Shown here: piece after piece, positions 17,246 through 25,997 of the stretch | Layout of the letters: each line of letters starts with the position of its first letter | How positions within the stretch are numbered: position 1 is the stretch's first letter | Assembly: GCA_965217135.1 (NCBI GenBank) | Contig: OZ244249.1 | Span: 930,001 to 994,000, forward strand | Direction of reading: 5' to 3' | Source of the DNA: HXMU1420-2 sp017643305 | GTDB lineage: Bacteria > Pseudomonadota > Alphaproteobacteria > Rhodobacterales > Rhodobacteraceae | Length of the DNA stretch: 64,000 nt | Position numbers and translations under genes: made by a program | The notes under the pieces: generated by a model | Told to the model about the DNA's origin: nothing | The model's database searches: none | What the model saw: only the letters and a program-made list of their open reading frames with translations

Positions 17246-17270
17246 CGGGGCGGGCTTGCGAACCGCCCCA
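17246..17270 (+). terminator. GC-rich hairpin between crotonase gene and upp
   Basis: GGGGCGG and CCGCCCC pair across a 9-nt loop shortly after the crotonase stop. There is no T-run, so it is either a weak terminator or an mRNA-stabilising structure. Confidence 0.4.
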
Positions 17271-17312
17271 CCCGCGCCGTAAACAGGCAGGGCCACTTAA
17301 AGGAGCCTGCCG

Positions 17313-17945
17313 ATGTCTGCCAATGTGACCGTCGTTGACCACCCTCTGGTGCAACACAAGCTGACCTTGATGCGGGACAAGAACACGTCGACCGCCGTGT
17401 TCCGCCAACTTCTGCGCGAAATCACACTGCTTCTGGCCTATGAAATCACGCGCGAACTGCCGATGACGACCAAATCAGTCGACACGCCGCTTGAAGGAAT
17501 GGATTCTCCTACGCTTGCGGGTAAGAAGCTGGCCCTCGTGTCGATCCTGCGGGCGGGCAACGGCATGCTGGACGGGGTGATGGAGCTGATTCCCTCCGCC
17601 CGTGTCGGTTTTGTCGGGCTCTACCGGGACGAAGAAACGCTGCAGCCCGTGCAATATTACTTCAAGGTGCCCGAAGGGCTGGACGACCGGCTGGTCATCG
17701 CTGTGGACCCGATGCTGGCAACCGGCAATTCCAGCGCGGCAGCGATTGATTTGCTGAAGGAAGCCGGGGCCAAGGATATTCGGTTTCTTTGCCTGCTGGC
17801 CGCGCCAGAAGGCATCGCTCGCATGCGGGACGCACACCCTGACGTAGAAATCGTGACGGCAGCTGTAGATCGTGGGTTGAATGAAAAAGGCTATATCATG
17901 CCGGGCCTCGGCGACGCGGGTGATCGGATGTTCGGCACGAAATAG
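17313..17945 (+). CDS. upp: Uracil phosphoribosyltransferase
   Basis: It catalyses uracil + PRPP to UMP in pyrimidine salvage. The 210-residue protein has the Upp opening VVDHPLVQHKLTLMRDKNTS, the SILRAGNGMLDGV active-site loop near residue 75, the PRPP-binding VIAVDPMLATGNSS near 130 and the C-terminal YIMPGLGDAGDRMFGT. Length and all motifs are standard. An AAAGGAG site precedes the ATG. It is monocistronic. Confidence 0.97.
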   Translation: MSANVTVVDHPLVQHKLTLMRDKNTSTAVFRQLLREITLLLAYEITRELPMTTKSVDTPLEGMDSPTLAGKKLALVSILRAGNGMLDGVMELIPSARVGFVGLYRDEETLQPVQYYFKVPEGLDDRLVIAVDPMLATGNSSAAAIDLLKEAGAKDIRFLCLLAAPEGIARMRDAHPDVEIVTAAVDRGLNEKGYIMPGLGDAGDRMFGTK

Positions 17946-18013
17946 CCGGAGCTAGCGCTTTACTCACCACGCAAAATACGGCATCATTTGCTCAACATCT
18001 TGTGGGGGCAAGC

Positions 18014-19501
18014 ATGCGGCTAACTAGGATTATTGCGATCGGTGTGATCGCCGCGTCCATCGCAACAAGTGCCAATACTTGGGTGAATGCGCAGACTTTG
18101 CGAACGGCCGGGCCGCCCGCCGAATACCCGCCTGAAACGTTCAAAGGCAACCAATACGTGGACAGCCGCGGGTGTATCTACATTCGCGCAGGCGTGGATG
18201 GCTACACCACATGGGTGCCGCGTGTGACCCGTGACCGCAAGGTCGTCTGTGGCTACAAGCCGTCTCTTTCTGCAAGCGAACGAACCGCCGCGGCCCCGCC
18301 ACAGCAGCGTCCGGGCGTGGAGCAGATCACCATCGCGCCGCCCGCAGCTGCCTCCGAAACGTCCCCCGCAACGGCCCAGCCGGACACAGCCCCCTCCACA
18401 CGGACTGCGGCGGTAGTCCCCGCCGCGCCCAAGCAGCCTTTGGCGGGTGTCATTGGTGGCAGTGGTCCGTCTCCGTCACCAGGGCCCAAGCCAACGGTTT
18501 ATCAGAATCCGACCCCACCCAAGGCCAAAACCAAGGCACCGGCGCCAACACCGAAGCCAACCGTTCAGGCAGCGCCTGCGCCGACGCCCCGCACGCCTTC
18601 TGCTGGCCCCGCCCCCACAGTCATTGCGGGTCCGAGCACAGTCAGCCAGAAACCGGTCACCGCTCCCACCGTTCAGACGGCAGCAGCCCCGACCAACACT
18701 ACTGTCAGATGCTCCAATGCGTCTGACTTCAGTCAACAATACATCAATGACGGCAGTCGCTATCCCGTGCGGTGTGGCCCGCAGGCCAAACCACCATATC
18801 CGGCTGGTGCATATCAGTATTCGGCAAATGGCGGAGCAGTGACCTCCGGCACGCGAGTTGTTCCGCGCCATGTTTATGACAATCGGCAGAACACGCAGAA
18901 CGTGACTGTGCCTCAAGGCTATACGACAGTCTGGAAGGATGGTCGGCTGAACCCCTACCGAGCTGAGCGGACGCTGGCGCCGTACCAGCCGCGGCAGGGT
19001 GTGAGCATGCCTAAAGGGTATCGCCTTGCGTGGTCAGATGACCGCCTGAACACGCAACGGGGCGGATCAGCCGCAGGCGATAGCCAAACCGGTCAGATCT
19101 GGTCCGAAACCGTGCCGCGAAAATTGAACAAGGTGCCAACCGACCGTCGTGTGGTTCAGAACCCGAACCCGCAGAACCCCGGCTTGCCTCGGGCGCGCGC
19201 ACCGACCCGCTCGGAAACCAAACAAGCGACTGCAGCCACCCAACAGCCTGCGCGTGTGCAACCCTCTGGCAAGCGGCGTTATATCCGCGTGGCGACGTAC
19301 AACACCGACGCCGAGGCGCGCGCCTCGGCCCAGTCATTGGTACGCAAAACCGGCCTGACGGTGCGGCTGGGCACCCTGACACGTAAGGGTAAGACTTATC
19401 GCGTGGTCATGGCAGGCCCCTACACCACTGATGCCGGCGCCAGTTCGGCGATGTCCAAGGTGCGTGGCGCAGGGTATTCTGGCGCGCGGCTGAGCAAGTA
19501 A
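18014..19501 (+). CDS. Exported SPOR-domain protein with long Pro/Ala/Thr linker
   Basis: About 495 residues. A signal peptide (residues 1-27, IIAIGVIAASIATSANTWVNA) is followed by a Cys-containing domain (VDSRGCIYIRAGVDGYTTWVPRV, VVCGYKPSL). A 120-residue proline/alanine/threonine linker comes next, then a second small domain with the repeated QGYTTVWKDGRLNPYRA / KGYRLAWSDDRLNTQRG unit (two copies). A C-terminal SPOR domain of about 75 residues (RYIRVATYNTDAEARASAQS to VRGAGYSGARL) ends the protein. SPOR domains bind denuded glycan strands in septal peptidoglycan, so it probably acts in the periplasm at the division site. The ATG at 18014 follows a TGTGGGGG ribosome-binding site. Confidence 0.85.
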   Translation: MRLTRIIAIGVIAASIATSANTWVNAQTLRTAGPPAEYPPETFKGNQYVDSRGCIYIRAGVDGYTTWVPRVTRDRKVVCGYKPSLSASERTAAAPPQQRPGVEQITIAPPAAASETSPATAQPDTAPSTRTAAVVPAAPKQPLAGVIGGSGPSPSPGPKPTVYQNPTPPKAKTKAPAPTPKPTVQAAPAPTPRTPSAGPAPTVIAGPSTVSQKPVTAPTVQTAAAPTNTTVRCSNASDFSQQYINDGSRYPVRCGPQAKPPYPAGAYQYSANGGAVTSGTRVVPRHVYDNRQNTQNVTVPQGYTTVWKDGRLNPYRAERTLAPYQPRQGVSMPKGYRLAWSDDRLNTQRGGSAAGDSQTGQIWSETVPRKLNKVPTDRRVVQNPNPQNPGLPRARAPTRSETKQATAATQQPARVQPSGKRRYIRVATYNTDAEARASAQSLVRKTGLTVRLGTLTRKGKTYRVVMAGPYTTDAGASSAMSKVRGAGYSGARLSK

Positions 19502-19505
19502 GCTC

Positions 19506-20597
19506 TCAGCCCGTGCGCTGCATGCGGCGCGCGACAATCGTGGCCACCACGACGGTGGTGATGATTCGAAACACGTGATGTAGCGCCACGATCAGCGGGC
19601 TGAGGTTCAGGCTCAGCGCGATAAGGCTCATTTCCGTGACCCCACCAGGAGCAAAGCTGATGAGCAGTGAGGGCAGGTCGAAACCGGTCAGCACATGCAG
19701 CCCATAAGCAAAGCAGGCGCCGATAGACAGGAACATCACAACCGACAGCGCGCACATTGCAAAGGCCCGGACAAGCAGTGATCGGGAAATGCCAGAAAAC
19801 GTTGTGCCCAGCCCAACACCGACAACCAGTTGCGCCAGATACAGCAGCCATGTCGGACCCTCCGCGTGGATCACTCCGGATGCCTGCAGTGCCGCGCTCA
19901 GAACCATCGGGCCTATCAGGATTCCAGCGGGCAGCTGCAGTATGCGCCCCAGGACAATACCCACGGCGGCAATGGCAATGGTCCAAACCAGGTCGGGCAG
20001 AGCAGAGGTGCCACCATCCAATGACACGCCACTGGCGCTGCCGACTGTTACCCCAGTCCATAACAGAAACAGGAACGGTACGGTGACAACCACTAGGATC
20101 ACGCGCGCGAAATGCTGGACCGTAATGGCCTGAACGTCTGCGCCAAACTGTTCGGCAAATGTGATCGCCTCGATCAACCCGCCCGGCATGGCCGCGAAAA
20201 ACGCGGTTCGGCGGTCGTAGCCTCCAACAAATCGAAACAGGGCAAACCCAGTAGTCTGCGCCACCAACACGAAACACGCTACGCCAGTCAGCGTCAGCCA
20301 ATAGGCGGAAATTCCGTCCAGCAGGTTGGGGGTGAAGCTCTGTCCGATCATAACGCCAATCGTGGCCGTAAAGAACCGACGGAGGGGCTGGGGAAACTTC
20401 TGGCCGAACAGCCCCTGTCCTTGTGACCGAATCGAGACAATGGAGGTTGCGACCAGCCCGCCCACCAAAAATGGCATCGGAAAACCGACCAACCAAGCCA
20501 GACCACCACCAATGGCCCCGACCAGCACTTGCAACGCGATGGCACTGAAATTCAGGCCATTCCAGGTTTTGTTCATGAGATTCAATTGGCTCTGCAT
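19506..20597 (-). CDS. AbrB-family membrane protein (putative permease)
   Basis: A 363-residue integral membrane protein with about ten helices in two homologous halves. The family hallmark GFPMPFLVGGLVAT near residue 40 and its repeat ILQLPAGILIGPMVLSAA near residue 215 are clear, and AAMPGGLIEAITFAEQFG and SFAPGGVTEMSLIALSLN are the paired PGG motifs. Some members are called ammonia monooxygenase in databases, a label without experimental support for this family; the transported compound is unknown. The ATG at 20597 is chosen, with 20576 as the alternative. The long frame further upstream overlaps the region before the EF-G-like gene. Confidence 0.8.
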   Translation of the reverse strand: MQSQLNLMNKTWNGLNFSAIALQVLVGAIGGGLAWLVGFPMPFLVGGLVATSIVSIRSQGQGLFGQKFPQPLRRFFTATIGVMIGQSFTPNLLDGISAYWLTLTGVACFVLVAQTTGFALFRFVGGYDRRTAFFAAMPGGLIEAITFAEQFGADVQAITVQHFARVILVVVTVPFLFLLWTGVTVGSASGVSLDGGTSALPDLVWTIAIAAVGIVLGRILQLPAGILIGPMVLSAALQASGVIHAEGPTWLLYLAQLVVGVGLGTTFSGISRSLLVRAFAMCALSVVMFLSIGACFAYGLHVLTGFDLPSLLISFAPGGVTEMSLIALSLNLSPLIVALHHVFRIITTVVVATIVARRMQRTG

Positions 20598-20853
20598 GAG
20601 CCGGACCCGGCCCCACGCCACAATCAACCCAATGGTAGGCAAGGTCAATTCCAACCTTCGCAGGTGCAGGACTGGTGCCTTGACGCATGGGCCCTTCTGC
20701 GCCGAAGGTTGGAGGACCCGGTCAGTTCCCTGCGAGCAACCGGGATGGGCAGGTAGATCTTGCAGGCAAAGCCAACGGACATGCATTGTTCCGTCCCGGT
20801 TCCTTCGTGCAGCCGCAAATGCGCATTCAGCGCACGCATCAAAGGAGACCTAA

Positions 20854-22782
20854 ATGCGGGTATTCACAGTTATCGGACCGTCCCAGTCAGGCAAATCCAC
20901 GCTTGTCGAGGCATTGGCCAGCCTCGATGGGCGGGCAACCAAGTTTGGCTTTTCGGATATTCTGGACCTGACCAGCTTTTCCTATCTGGGGGATGACTGG
21001 ACTGCGATCGACATCGCGGGCGGGCCGGAAAACCTGCCTGCTGCCGGTCCGGCACTGGCGGCAAGTGATGCGGTGGTGCTGTGTGTTCCCGCGGATGCGG
21101 ACAGCGCGGTACAGGCCGCGCCTTATCTGCGTCTGATCGATGAGGCGGAGCTGCCGTGCTTTCTGTATGTGAACAAGGTCGACACGATGTCGGAACGGAT
21201 GCGAGACATTGTCAGTTCCTTGCAGGCATATTGCAGCCACTCACTGGTTCTGCGCCAGATCCCTATGCGGGAAGACGGACGCGTTATCGGCGCGGTTGAC
21301 CTGATTTCGGAACGGGCGTGGAAGTATCAGGAGGGTCAGCCTTCGGATCTTATCGAAGTCCCCGACACGCTGATTGGTCGCGAACAGGAAGCACGGGCGG
21401 AGCTGCTCGAATCCATGGCGGATTTCGACGACACGCTGCTGGAGCAACTTATCGAAGACAAACAGCCTGCAACGGATGAAGTCTTTGACATCGCCACCCG
21501 CATCGTACGCGGCACCAACCTGATCGAAGCGTTCATGGGCGCAGCCCGGCAGGGCAATGGCGTGACCCGGCTGATGAAATCGCTGCGCCACGAAGCCCCG
21601 TCTTATGAACGGCTGCTGGATCGGCTGGGCGGGGACGCCACGGCGGTCACGCTGGCGGCGGACAACAAGAAACACGTGGGTAAAATGGTGGCCCTGCGCG
21701 CCCTTGCTGGCCCGGTTCAGGCCGGCGAAACGCTGGGTGGTGGCAATATCGGCAATCTGACTGCGCTGGATGGCAAGAGCCCGGTGGGGTCCATTGCACC
21801 GGGTGAGATCGCACTGGCGGTCAAGTCTGATCACCTCGTCGGTGGTCGCGCCCTTGTGGCGGATGACCAGCGCAGCCTACCGGTTTGGGCTGATGCCCGC
21901 ACTCCGACTTATGAACGCATCGTTAGCCCGATCAACGAAAGGGATGATGTGCGTCTGTCGGGCGCTCTGGACCGGCTGACAGAGATCGACCCGGGCCTCA
22001 TCCTGCGAGCGGATGAAAGCACTGGCAAGGCGGTTCTCGCCATGCAGGGGCCCCTGCATGCACGGCGGATTTCCAATAAACTGGCCGAAGAGTTCGGGAT
22101 CGAAATTGAATTCGGTACTGTCCCTCCGGCCTACCGGGAAAGCATCAGCAAGACGGTGGAACAACATCACAGGCACCGCAAACAGTCTGGTGGGGCGGGG
22201 CAGTTTGCCGACGTCCTGATCCGGCTGTCGCCTATGCCCCGTGGTGCTGGTTTCGAGTTTGATGAAGAGGTCAAGGGTGGTGCAGTTCCGCGCAACTACA
22301 TCCCCGCCGTGGCCGCCGGGGCCGAAGATGCGCTGGCGACCGGACCAAACGGATATCCGGTTGTTGATGCCAAGGTGGTTTTGCTGGACGGCAAGCACCA
22401 CGCGGTGGACAGTTCGGACTTTGCCTTCCGGACTGCAGGTAAGAACGCGGTGCGCGAAGCGGTCGTCGCCGCCGGGCCGCAGATGCTGCAACCGATCCTT
22501 AGTGTTGCGGTGCATGTGCCATCGGTGTTTGCCGGGGGGCTGGTGCCCACCATTAGCGGGCTAAAGGGGCAAGTTCTGGGCTTTGAGGGGCATCCAACCG
22601 CCATGGGCTGGGACGTGTTCAACATGCTTCTGCCTGCGGCGTCGAAGGGAGAACTGTTCCGCACGCTTGGCAGCGCCACGCGCGGAACGGCATGGTGCGA
22701 GGCGCGTTTTGACCACTTTGAACCGGTTAGCGCCGATGAGGTTGCACGCGCCGAAGCGTCAGCAGGCATGGAAACCGCCTGA
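20854..22782 (+). CDS. EF-G paralogue with degenerate GTPase domain
   Basis: A 642-residue protein with EF-G domain order. The P-loop GPSQSGKST (residues 8-16) and G4 motif NKVD (107-110) are present. The switch I region with the RGITI motif is missing, and G3 reads DIAGG (53-57) where EF-G has DTPGH, so the catalytic histidine is gone. Domain II, domain III and domain IV (with the KQSGGAGQF loop for KQSGGHGQ) are preserved, as is a C-terminal domain V ending LGFEGHPTAMGWD. EF-G proper is 690-700 aa, so about 50 residues are lost from the G domain. GTP turnover is doubtful; a role in ribosome rescue or regulation is possible. It is preceded by AAAGGAGACC. Confidence 0.82.
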   Translation: MRVFTVIGPSQSGKSTLVEALASLDGRATKFGFSDILDLTSFSYLGDDWTAIDIAGGPENLPAAGPALAASDAVVLCVPADADSAVQAAPYLRLIDEAELPCFLYVNKVDTMSERMRDIVSSLQAYCSHSLVLRQIPMREDGRVIGAVDLISERAWKYQEGQPSDLIEVPDTLIGREQEARAELLESMADFDDTLLEQLIEDKQPATDEVFDIATRIVRGTNLIEAFMGAARQGNGVTRLMKSLRHEAPSYERLLDRLGGDATAVTLAADNKKHVGKMVALRALAGPVQAGETLGGGNIGNLTALDGKSPVGSIAPGEIALAVKSDHLVGGRALVADDQRSLPVWADARTPTYERIVSPINERDDVRLSGALDRLTEIDPGLILRADESTGKAVLAMQGPLHARRISNKLAEEFGIEIEFGTVPPAYRESISKTVEQHHRHRKQSGGAGQFADVLIRLSPMPRGAGFEFDEEVKGGAVPRNYIPAVAAGAEDALATGPNGYPVVDAKVVLLDGKHHAVDSSDFAFRTAGKNAVREAVVAAGPQMLQPILSVAVHVPSVFAGGLVPTISGLKGQVLGFEGHPTAMGWDVFNMLLPAASKGELFRTLGSATRGTAWCEARFDHFEPVSADEVARAEASAGMETA

Positions 22783-22799
22783 TCTGTCACAGTAAGCAA

Positions 22800-22834
22800 G
22801 CCTCCGCCGGTTGCCGCAAGGGACGGGCGGAGGC
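22800..22834 (+). terminator. Hairpin after the EF-G-like gene
   Basis: GCCTCCGCC and GGCGGAGGC pair around a 17-nt loop 18 bp after the stop, followed by TATCTT. The uridine tract is short, so a moderate intrinsic terminator. Confidence 0.6.
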
Positions 22835-22898
22835 TATCTTGCAACCGGATCTGGCGATCTTACCTCGCTTGTTGTGCAACTGGAAAAGCGAACACACC

Positions 22899-23633
22899 AT
22901 GTGGAAACAGATATGCGCCATCGCGCTGGTGGTCATGACGATGTCGACTGACGCTGCGCTGGCCGAAACCCGGCAAGTAACAGGTTCAGTCACATACCGC
23001 GAACGCATCGCGCTGCCGCCTGGCGCGCTTCTGGAGGTCAGCCTGCTGGATATGTCGCGGCAGGATGTGGTGGCCAAGGTGATTTCGTCGGACAGTATCG
23101 AGATGTCGGGCGTGCCGACAGAATTCAGCCTGCCCTATGACAGCGAGGCCATTTCAGATGCCCTGAGCTATTCGGTCCGGGCGCAGATTACGTTGTCGGG
23201 CAAACTGCTCTACACCAGTACAACGGCCAACCCGGTTCTGACGCGGGGCGCAGGCCATCATGTGGACATCATCGTGCAGCGCGTCGCGTCCCAAACCTCT
23301 ATTCTCGGGACAAGCTGGGTCGTGGAACAGGTTGGCGGCGAAACCGTTACGCTGGACCGCCCGCAGACCATCCAGTTTGGCCAGGACGGGTCGCTGGCAG
23401 TGTTCGGCGGGTGCAATCAGTTCATGGGTAGCTATGACAACAACGATGGTCGGTTTGCCCTGTCGCGAGGGATGGCCGGTACGCTGATGGCCTGTCCGGA
23501 GGCGATCAACGTGCTGGAAACCCAGTTCATTGATCTGCTCCAGCAGGCCGAACGGATCGACAATGATGGCAGCATTCTTGTGCTGTCTGCCGAAGATGGA
23601 ACGGTGCTGGTGCTGGCGCGCGCAGATGGGTGA
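22899..23633 (+). CDS. Exported YbaY-like + META-domain protein
   Basis: The 244-residue protein begins with a signal peptide (MWKQICAIALVVMTMSTDAA, cleavage after ALA). Residues about 27-115 match the YbaY/YscW-type lipoprotein-chaperone fold (VTGSVTYRERIALPPGALLE, then SVRAQITLSGKLLYTS). Residues about 125-240 form a META domain: LGTSWVVEQVGGETV, FGGCNQFMGSYDNNDGRFAL, then MAGTLMACPEAINVLETQFI. META proteins such as HslJ are periplasmic or surface proteins with roles in stress and novobiocin resistance. No lipobox cysteine follows the signal peptide, so this one is soluble. The ATG at 22899 is chosen over the open frame from 22839. Confidence 0.85.
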   Translation: MWKQICAIALVVMTMSTDAALAETRQVTGSVTYRERIALPPGALLEVSLLDMSRQDVVAKVISSDSIEMSGVPTEFSLPYDSEAISDALSYSVRAQITLSGKLLYTSTTANPVLTRGAGHHVDIIVQRVASQTSILGTSWVVEQVGGETVTLDRPQTIQFGQDGSLAVFGGCNQFMGSYDNNDGRFALSRGMAGTLMACPEAINVLETQFIDLLQQAERIDNDGSILVLSAEDGTVLVLARADG

Positions 23634-23890
23634 TCCCGCCAGCGCACTGGGTCCATTGTCAAGGATGCGCAAAAGGGGCGCCAAACCTCCTCTGATGCGG
23701 CGCATATGTCCGCCCTTTCATCATCGGCGTGGCCATCAAAGGCTCTCTCCGGACAAAAGAAAACAACCCGGCGGTGCCGATTTCCGTAGGCGAACGAGTC
23801 GACGTCACTCGGAAGGCCGTCGAGGCTGAAGACACGATCTGCCAGACCCATATGCGGAAAATCCTCGGGCTGCGTCCGTACGTTGCCCGA
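23634..23890. other. Gene-free spacer between META-domain gene and znuB
   Basis: 257 bp between convergent genes. Frames open on both strands here, but none has a start with a ribosome-binding site or recognisable protein pattern. No terminator hairpin or repeat was found. Probably decayed or non-coding DNA. Confidence 0.5.
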
Positions 23891-24682
23891 TCAGGTAAAC
23901 CGAGATCGAAACCCGGCGGTGACCGCAAAAGTCACGGCGGCCACGCAAACAATGGATGGCCCGGTGGGTGTATCGAACAGGAACGACGCGCCTAAACCGG
24001 CCAACGCCGACGCCGCGCCGATGCAGGCTGCGACAACTGCCATCGTTTCCGGTGTGCGCGTCAGCGGGCGGGCCGCGGCGGGAGGGATCACCAGCAGTGC
24101 GGCAATAAGCAGGACGCCAACCACCTTGATCGCCACGGCAACGGTCAAGGCCAGCGACAAGGTCAGGATGTGTTCTTCCCGTCGCGGGTCAATCCCCGCA
24201 GCGCGGGCGAGGTCGGGGTTCAGTGTTGCGGTCAGCAAGGCCGACCAGCGCCAGGACAGCAGGCCCATGATACAGATCGCACCTGTCCAGATTGCCGCCA
24301 GATCTGCTTTGCCCACGGCGAGGATGTCCCCGAACAAAAAGCTCGACAGGTCCACGCGGGTCTTGGTGAACAGCGACACCGCAACCAGACCTGCGGCGAG
24401 CGCCGCATGCGCAAGAACCCCCAAGGCCGTGTCCATCGTATAACCGCGACCGGTCAGCGCCCCGACCGACGCAGCCATGATCAGCGCGGCTGCGAGAATA
24501 GCAGGCATCATTGGCAGATTCAGCGCCAGTGCCAGCGCCACGCCTAGAATGGCGGCGTGTGCTGTGGCTTCGCCAAAATAGGCCATGCGCCGCCAGACAA
24601 CGAAACAGCCCAGCGGCGCGGCGGCCAGCGCAACGCCCAGTCCCGCCAGCGCGGCACGCACCAGGAAATCGTCCAGCATCAA
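23891..24682 (-). CDS. znuB: Zinc ABC transporter permease ZnuB
   Basis: The membrane subunit of the high-affinity zinc importer. 263 residues with about seven or eight helices (AAPLGCFVVWRRMAYFGEA, LAHAALAAGLVAVSLF, LILSLALTVAVAIKVVGVLL-type segments). The ABC-3 family features AYFGEATAHAAILGVALAL near residue 35 and IKVVGVLLIAALLVIPPA near residue 185 are present. It is the last gene of zur-znuC-znuB, all on the minus strand, with the ATGA overlap to znuC at 24679-24682. Substrate is assigned from the neighbours (zur, znuA). Confidence 0.93.
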   Translation of the reverse strand: MMLDDFLVRAALAGLGVALAAAPLGCFVVWRRMAYFGEATAHAAILGVALALALNLPMMPAILAAALIMAASVGALTGRGYTMDTALGVLAHAALAAGLVAVSLFTKTRVDLSSFLFGDILAVGKADLAAIWTGAICIMGLLSWRWSALLTATLNPDLARAAGIDPRREEHILTLSLALTVAVAIKVVGVLLIAALLVIPPAAARPLTRTPETMAVVAACIGAASALAGLGASFLFDTPTGPSIVCVAAVTFAVTAGFRSRFT

Positions 24683-25425
24683 TGCGCCTCGTGCGCGTGA
24701 TCGTGGTCATGATCATGCGAATGGCTGTGCTGATGTCGGTAGAGCGCCAGCGTGCCCTTGGTCCCCGCCCCAAACAGCGCACGATACTCCGGCGCGCTGG
24801 CCACCACGTCGGGGGTGCCCTGACAGCACAGGTGCCCGTTGATACACAACACCCGGTCCGATGCGGCCATGACCACGTGCAGATCGTGGCTGACCATTGC
24901 GACCGCGCAGCCCAGCGTTTGGCGAACATCTTCGATGCGCCGATAAAATGCGGCGGCGCCGGGTTGATCAAGGCCCTGTGTGGCCTCGTCCAGCAACAAC
25001 AGTTCCGGATCGCCCAACAACGCGCGGGCCAGCAGCACACGCTGGAACTGCCCGCCGCTTAGGTTTGACATCTGCCGTGTCAGCAGCCCTGGAGCGCCCG
25101 CCCGGTCCAGCGCCTGCTCCGCCACCCTGCGCGACACGCGTTTGGGTAAGCTCAGAAATCGTTCCACCGTGATTGGCAGGCTGGGGTCCACGGCCAGTTT
25201 CTGGGGTACATAGCCCAGCTTCAGGCCGGGCTTGCGAGTGACGCGGCCGGACGCGGGTTCGATCGCTCCGATCAGCGCCCGCAGGAGCGATGATTTTCCC
25301 GATCCGTTGGGGCCAACGATTGTAACTATTTCGCCAGCGTGAATGTCGACTGTCACATCAGACAGGATCAAACGTCCTCCCAGTCGCACGGTTAAATCAG
25401 ACGCCGAGACCAGAGGCGCGGTCAT
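24679..25425 (-). CDS. znuC: Zinc ABC transporter ATPase ZnuC
   Basis: The nucleotide-binding subunit of the zinc importer. 248 residues with Walker A GPNGSGKSSLL near residue 38, signature LSGGQFQRVLLAR near 135, Walker B LLLLDEATQGLD, and the D-loop/H-loop MVSHDLHVV. The C-terminus is a histidine/aspartate run (HQHSHSHDHDHDHAHEAH), likely a zinc-sensing or -buffering tail. The ATG at 25425 (MTAPLVSASDLTV) is taken; a longer frame runs back over zur. It overlaps zur by 4 bp and znuB by 4 bp, so the three are one transcript. Confidence 0.94.
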   Translation of the reverse strand: MTAPLVSASDLTVRLGGRLILSDVTVDIHAGEIVTIVGPNGSGKSSLLRALIGAIEPASGRVTRKPGLKLGYVPQKLAVDPSLPITVERFLSLPKRVSRRVAEQALDRAGAPGLLTRQMSNLSGGQFQRVLLARALLGDPELLLLDEATQGLDQPGAAAFYRRIEDVRQTLGCAVAMVSHDLHVVMAASDRVLCINGHLCCQGTPDVVASAPEYRALFGAGTKGTLALYRHQHSHSHDHDHDHAHEAH

Positions 25426-25919
25426 GCACCGGCTCCGGTGCAGGCAGGGCACACGCCTTCGATTTCCACTGCGATCCGCTCCACTGCGAAACCTGTGCTT
25501 TCCGCCTCGGCCGTTACGACGGCGTTGACTTGTTCGCCATCCAGTTCTGCGATCTTCTGGCAGGATTTGCAGATTAAGAAGGCGGGGGCATGCGCTTTGC
25601 CCAAGTGCGCACACGCCGCATACGCGTTGAGCCGCTCGATCCGGTGCGCCAGCCCGTTCTGAACAAGGAAATCCAAGGCCCGGTAGGCCACCGGCGGCTG
25701 GGATCCAAGTCCTTCCTTGGCCAGGAACTCCAGAATTTCATAAGCGCCCAGCGCCCTGTGTTCTTTCAACAAAAGCTCCAGCACCCGCCGTCTTACGGGA
25801 GTGAAGCGCAGCCTTTCCGCGCGGCAATACTCTTCCGCATTTTGCATCGTTTCGGTGATGCAATGAGCGTGATCGTGATATCCGAAGCCTATGTTTTCCA
25901 ATTTTCTAGGGGTCCTCAC
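25422..25919 (-). CDS. zur: Zinc uptake regulator Zur (Fur family)
   Basis: Represses zinc import when zinc is plentiful. 165 residues: a winged helix (RLRFTPVRRRVLELLLKEHRALGAYEIL) and a dimerisation domain with the two zinc-binding cysteine pairs, FLICKSCQKIAELD and GVCPACTGAG, plus AACAHLGKAHAPAF for the regulatory zinc site. The His-rich N-terminus (GYHDHAHC) is also typical of Zur. The GTG at 25919 is the furthest start in frame; TTG at 25901 (giving MENIGFGY) is an equally likely alternative. First gene of zur-znuC-znuB and divergent from znuA. Confidence 0.93.
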   Translation of the reverse strand: MRTPRKLENIGFGYHDHAHCITETMQNAEEYCRAERLRFTPVRRRVLELLLKEHRALGAYEILEFLAKEGLGSQPPVAYRALDFLVQNGLAHRIERLNAYAACAHLGKAHAPAFLICKSCQKIAELDGEQVNAVVTAEAESTGFAVERIAVEIEGVCPACTGAGA

Positions 25920-25935
25920 GTTTTCAGGTATTGAT

Positions 25936-25947
25936 ATGTTATAACAT
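25936..25947. promoter_or_regulatory. Zur-type operator in the zur/znuA divergent promoter
   Basis: The perfect 12-bp palindrome ATGTTATAACAT lies in the 78-bp gap between the divergent starts of zur (25919) and znuA (25998). It matches the core of bacterial Zur boxes, which have the TGTTATAACA form. Its position would let one dimer or dimer pair control both transcripts. Confidence 0.72.
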
Positions 25948-25997
25948 TTTTTTTATCAACTGCGCTTGGTTATAGTTTGCGCGCATCGGAGCCTGTC

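Noticed and set aside
19420..20688. 422-codon open frame on the minus strand
   Set aside because: Shifted frame of the AbrB-type gene; its translation is rich in Cys, Arg and Trp and lacks membrane helices, whereas the other frame gives the conserved membrane protein.
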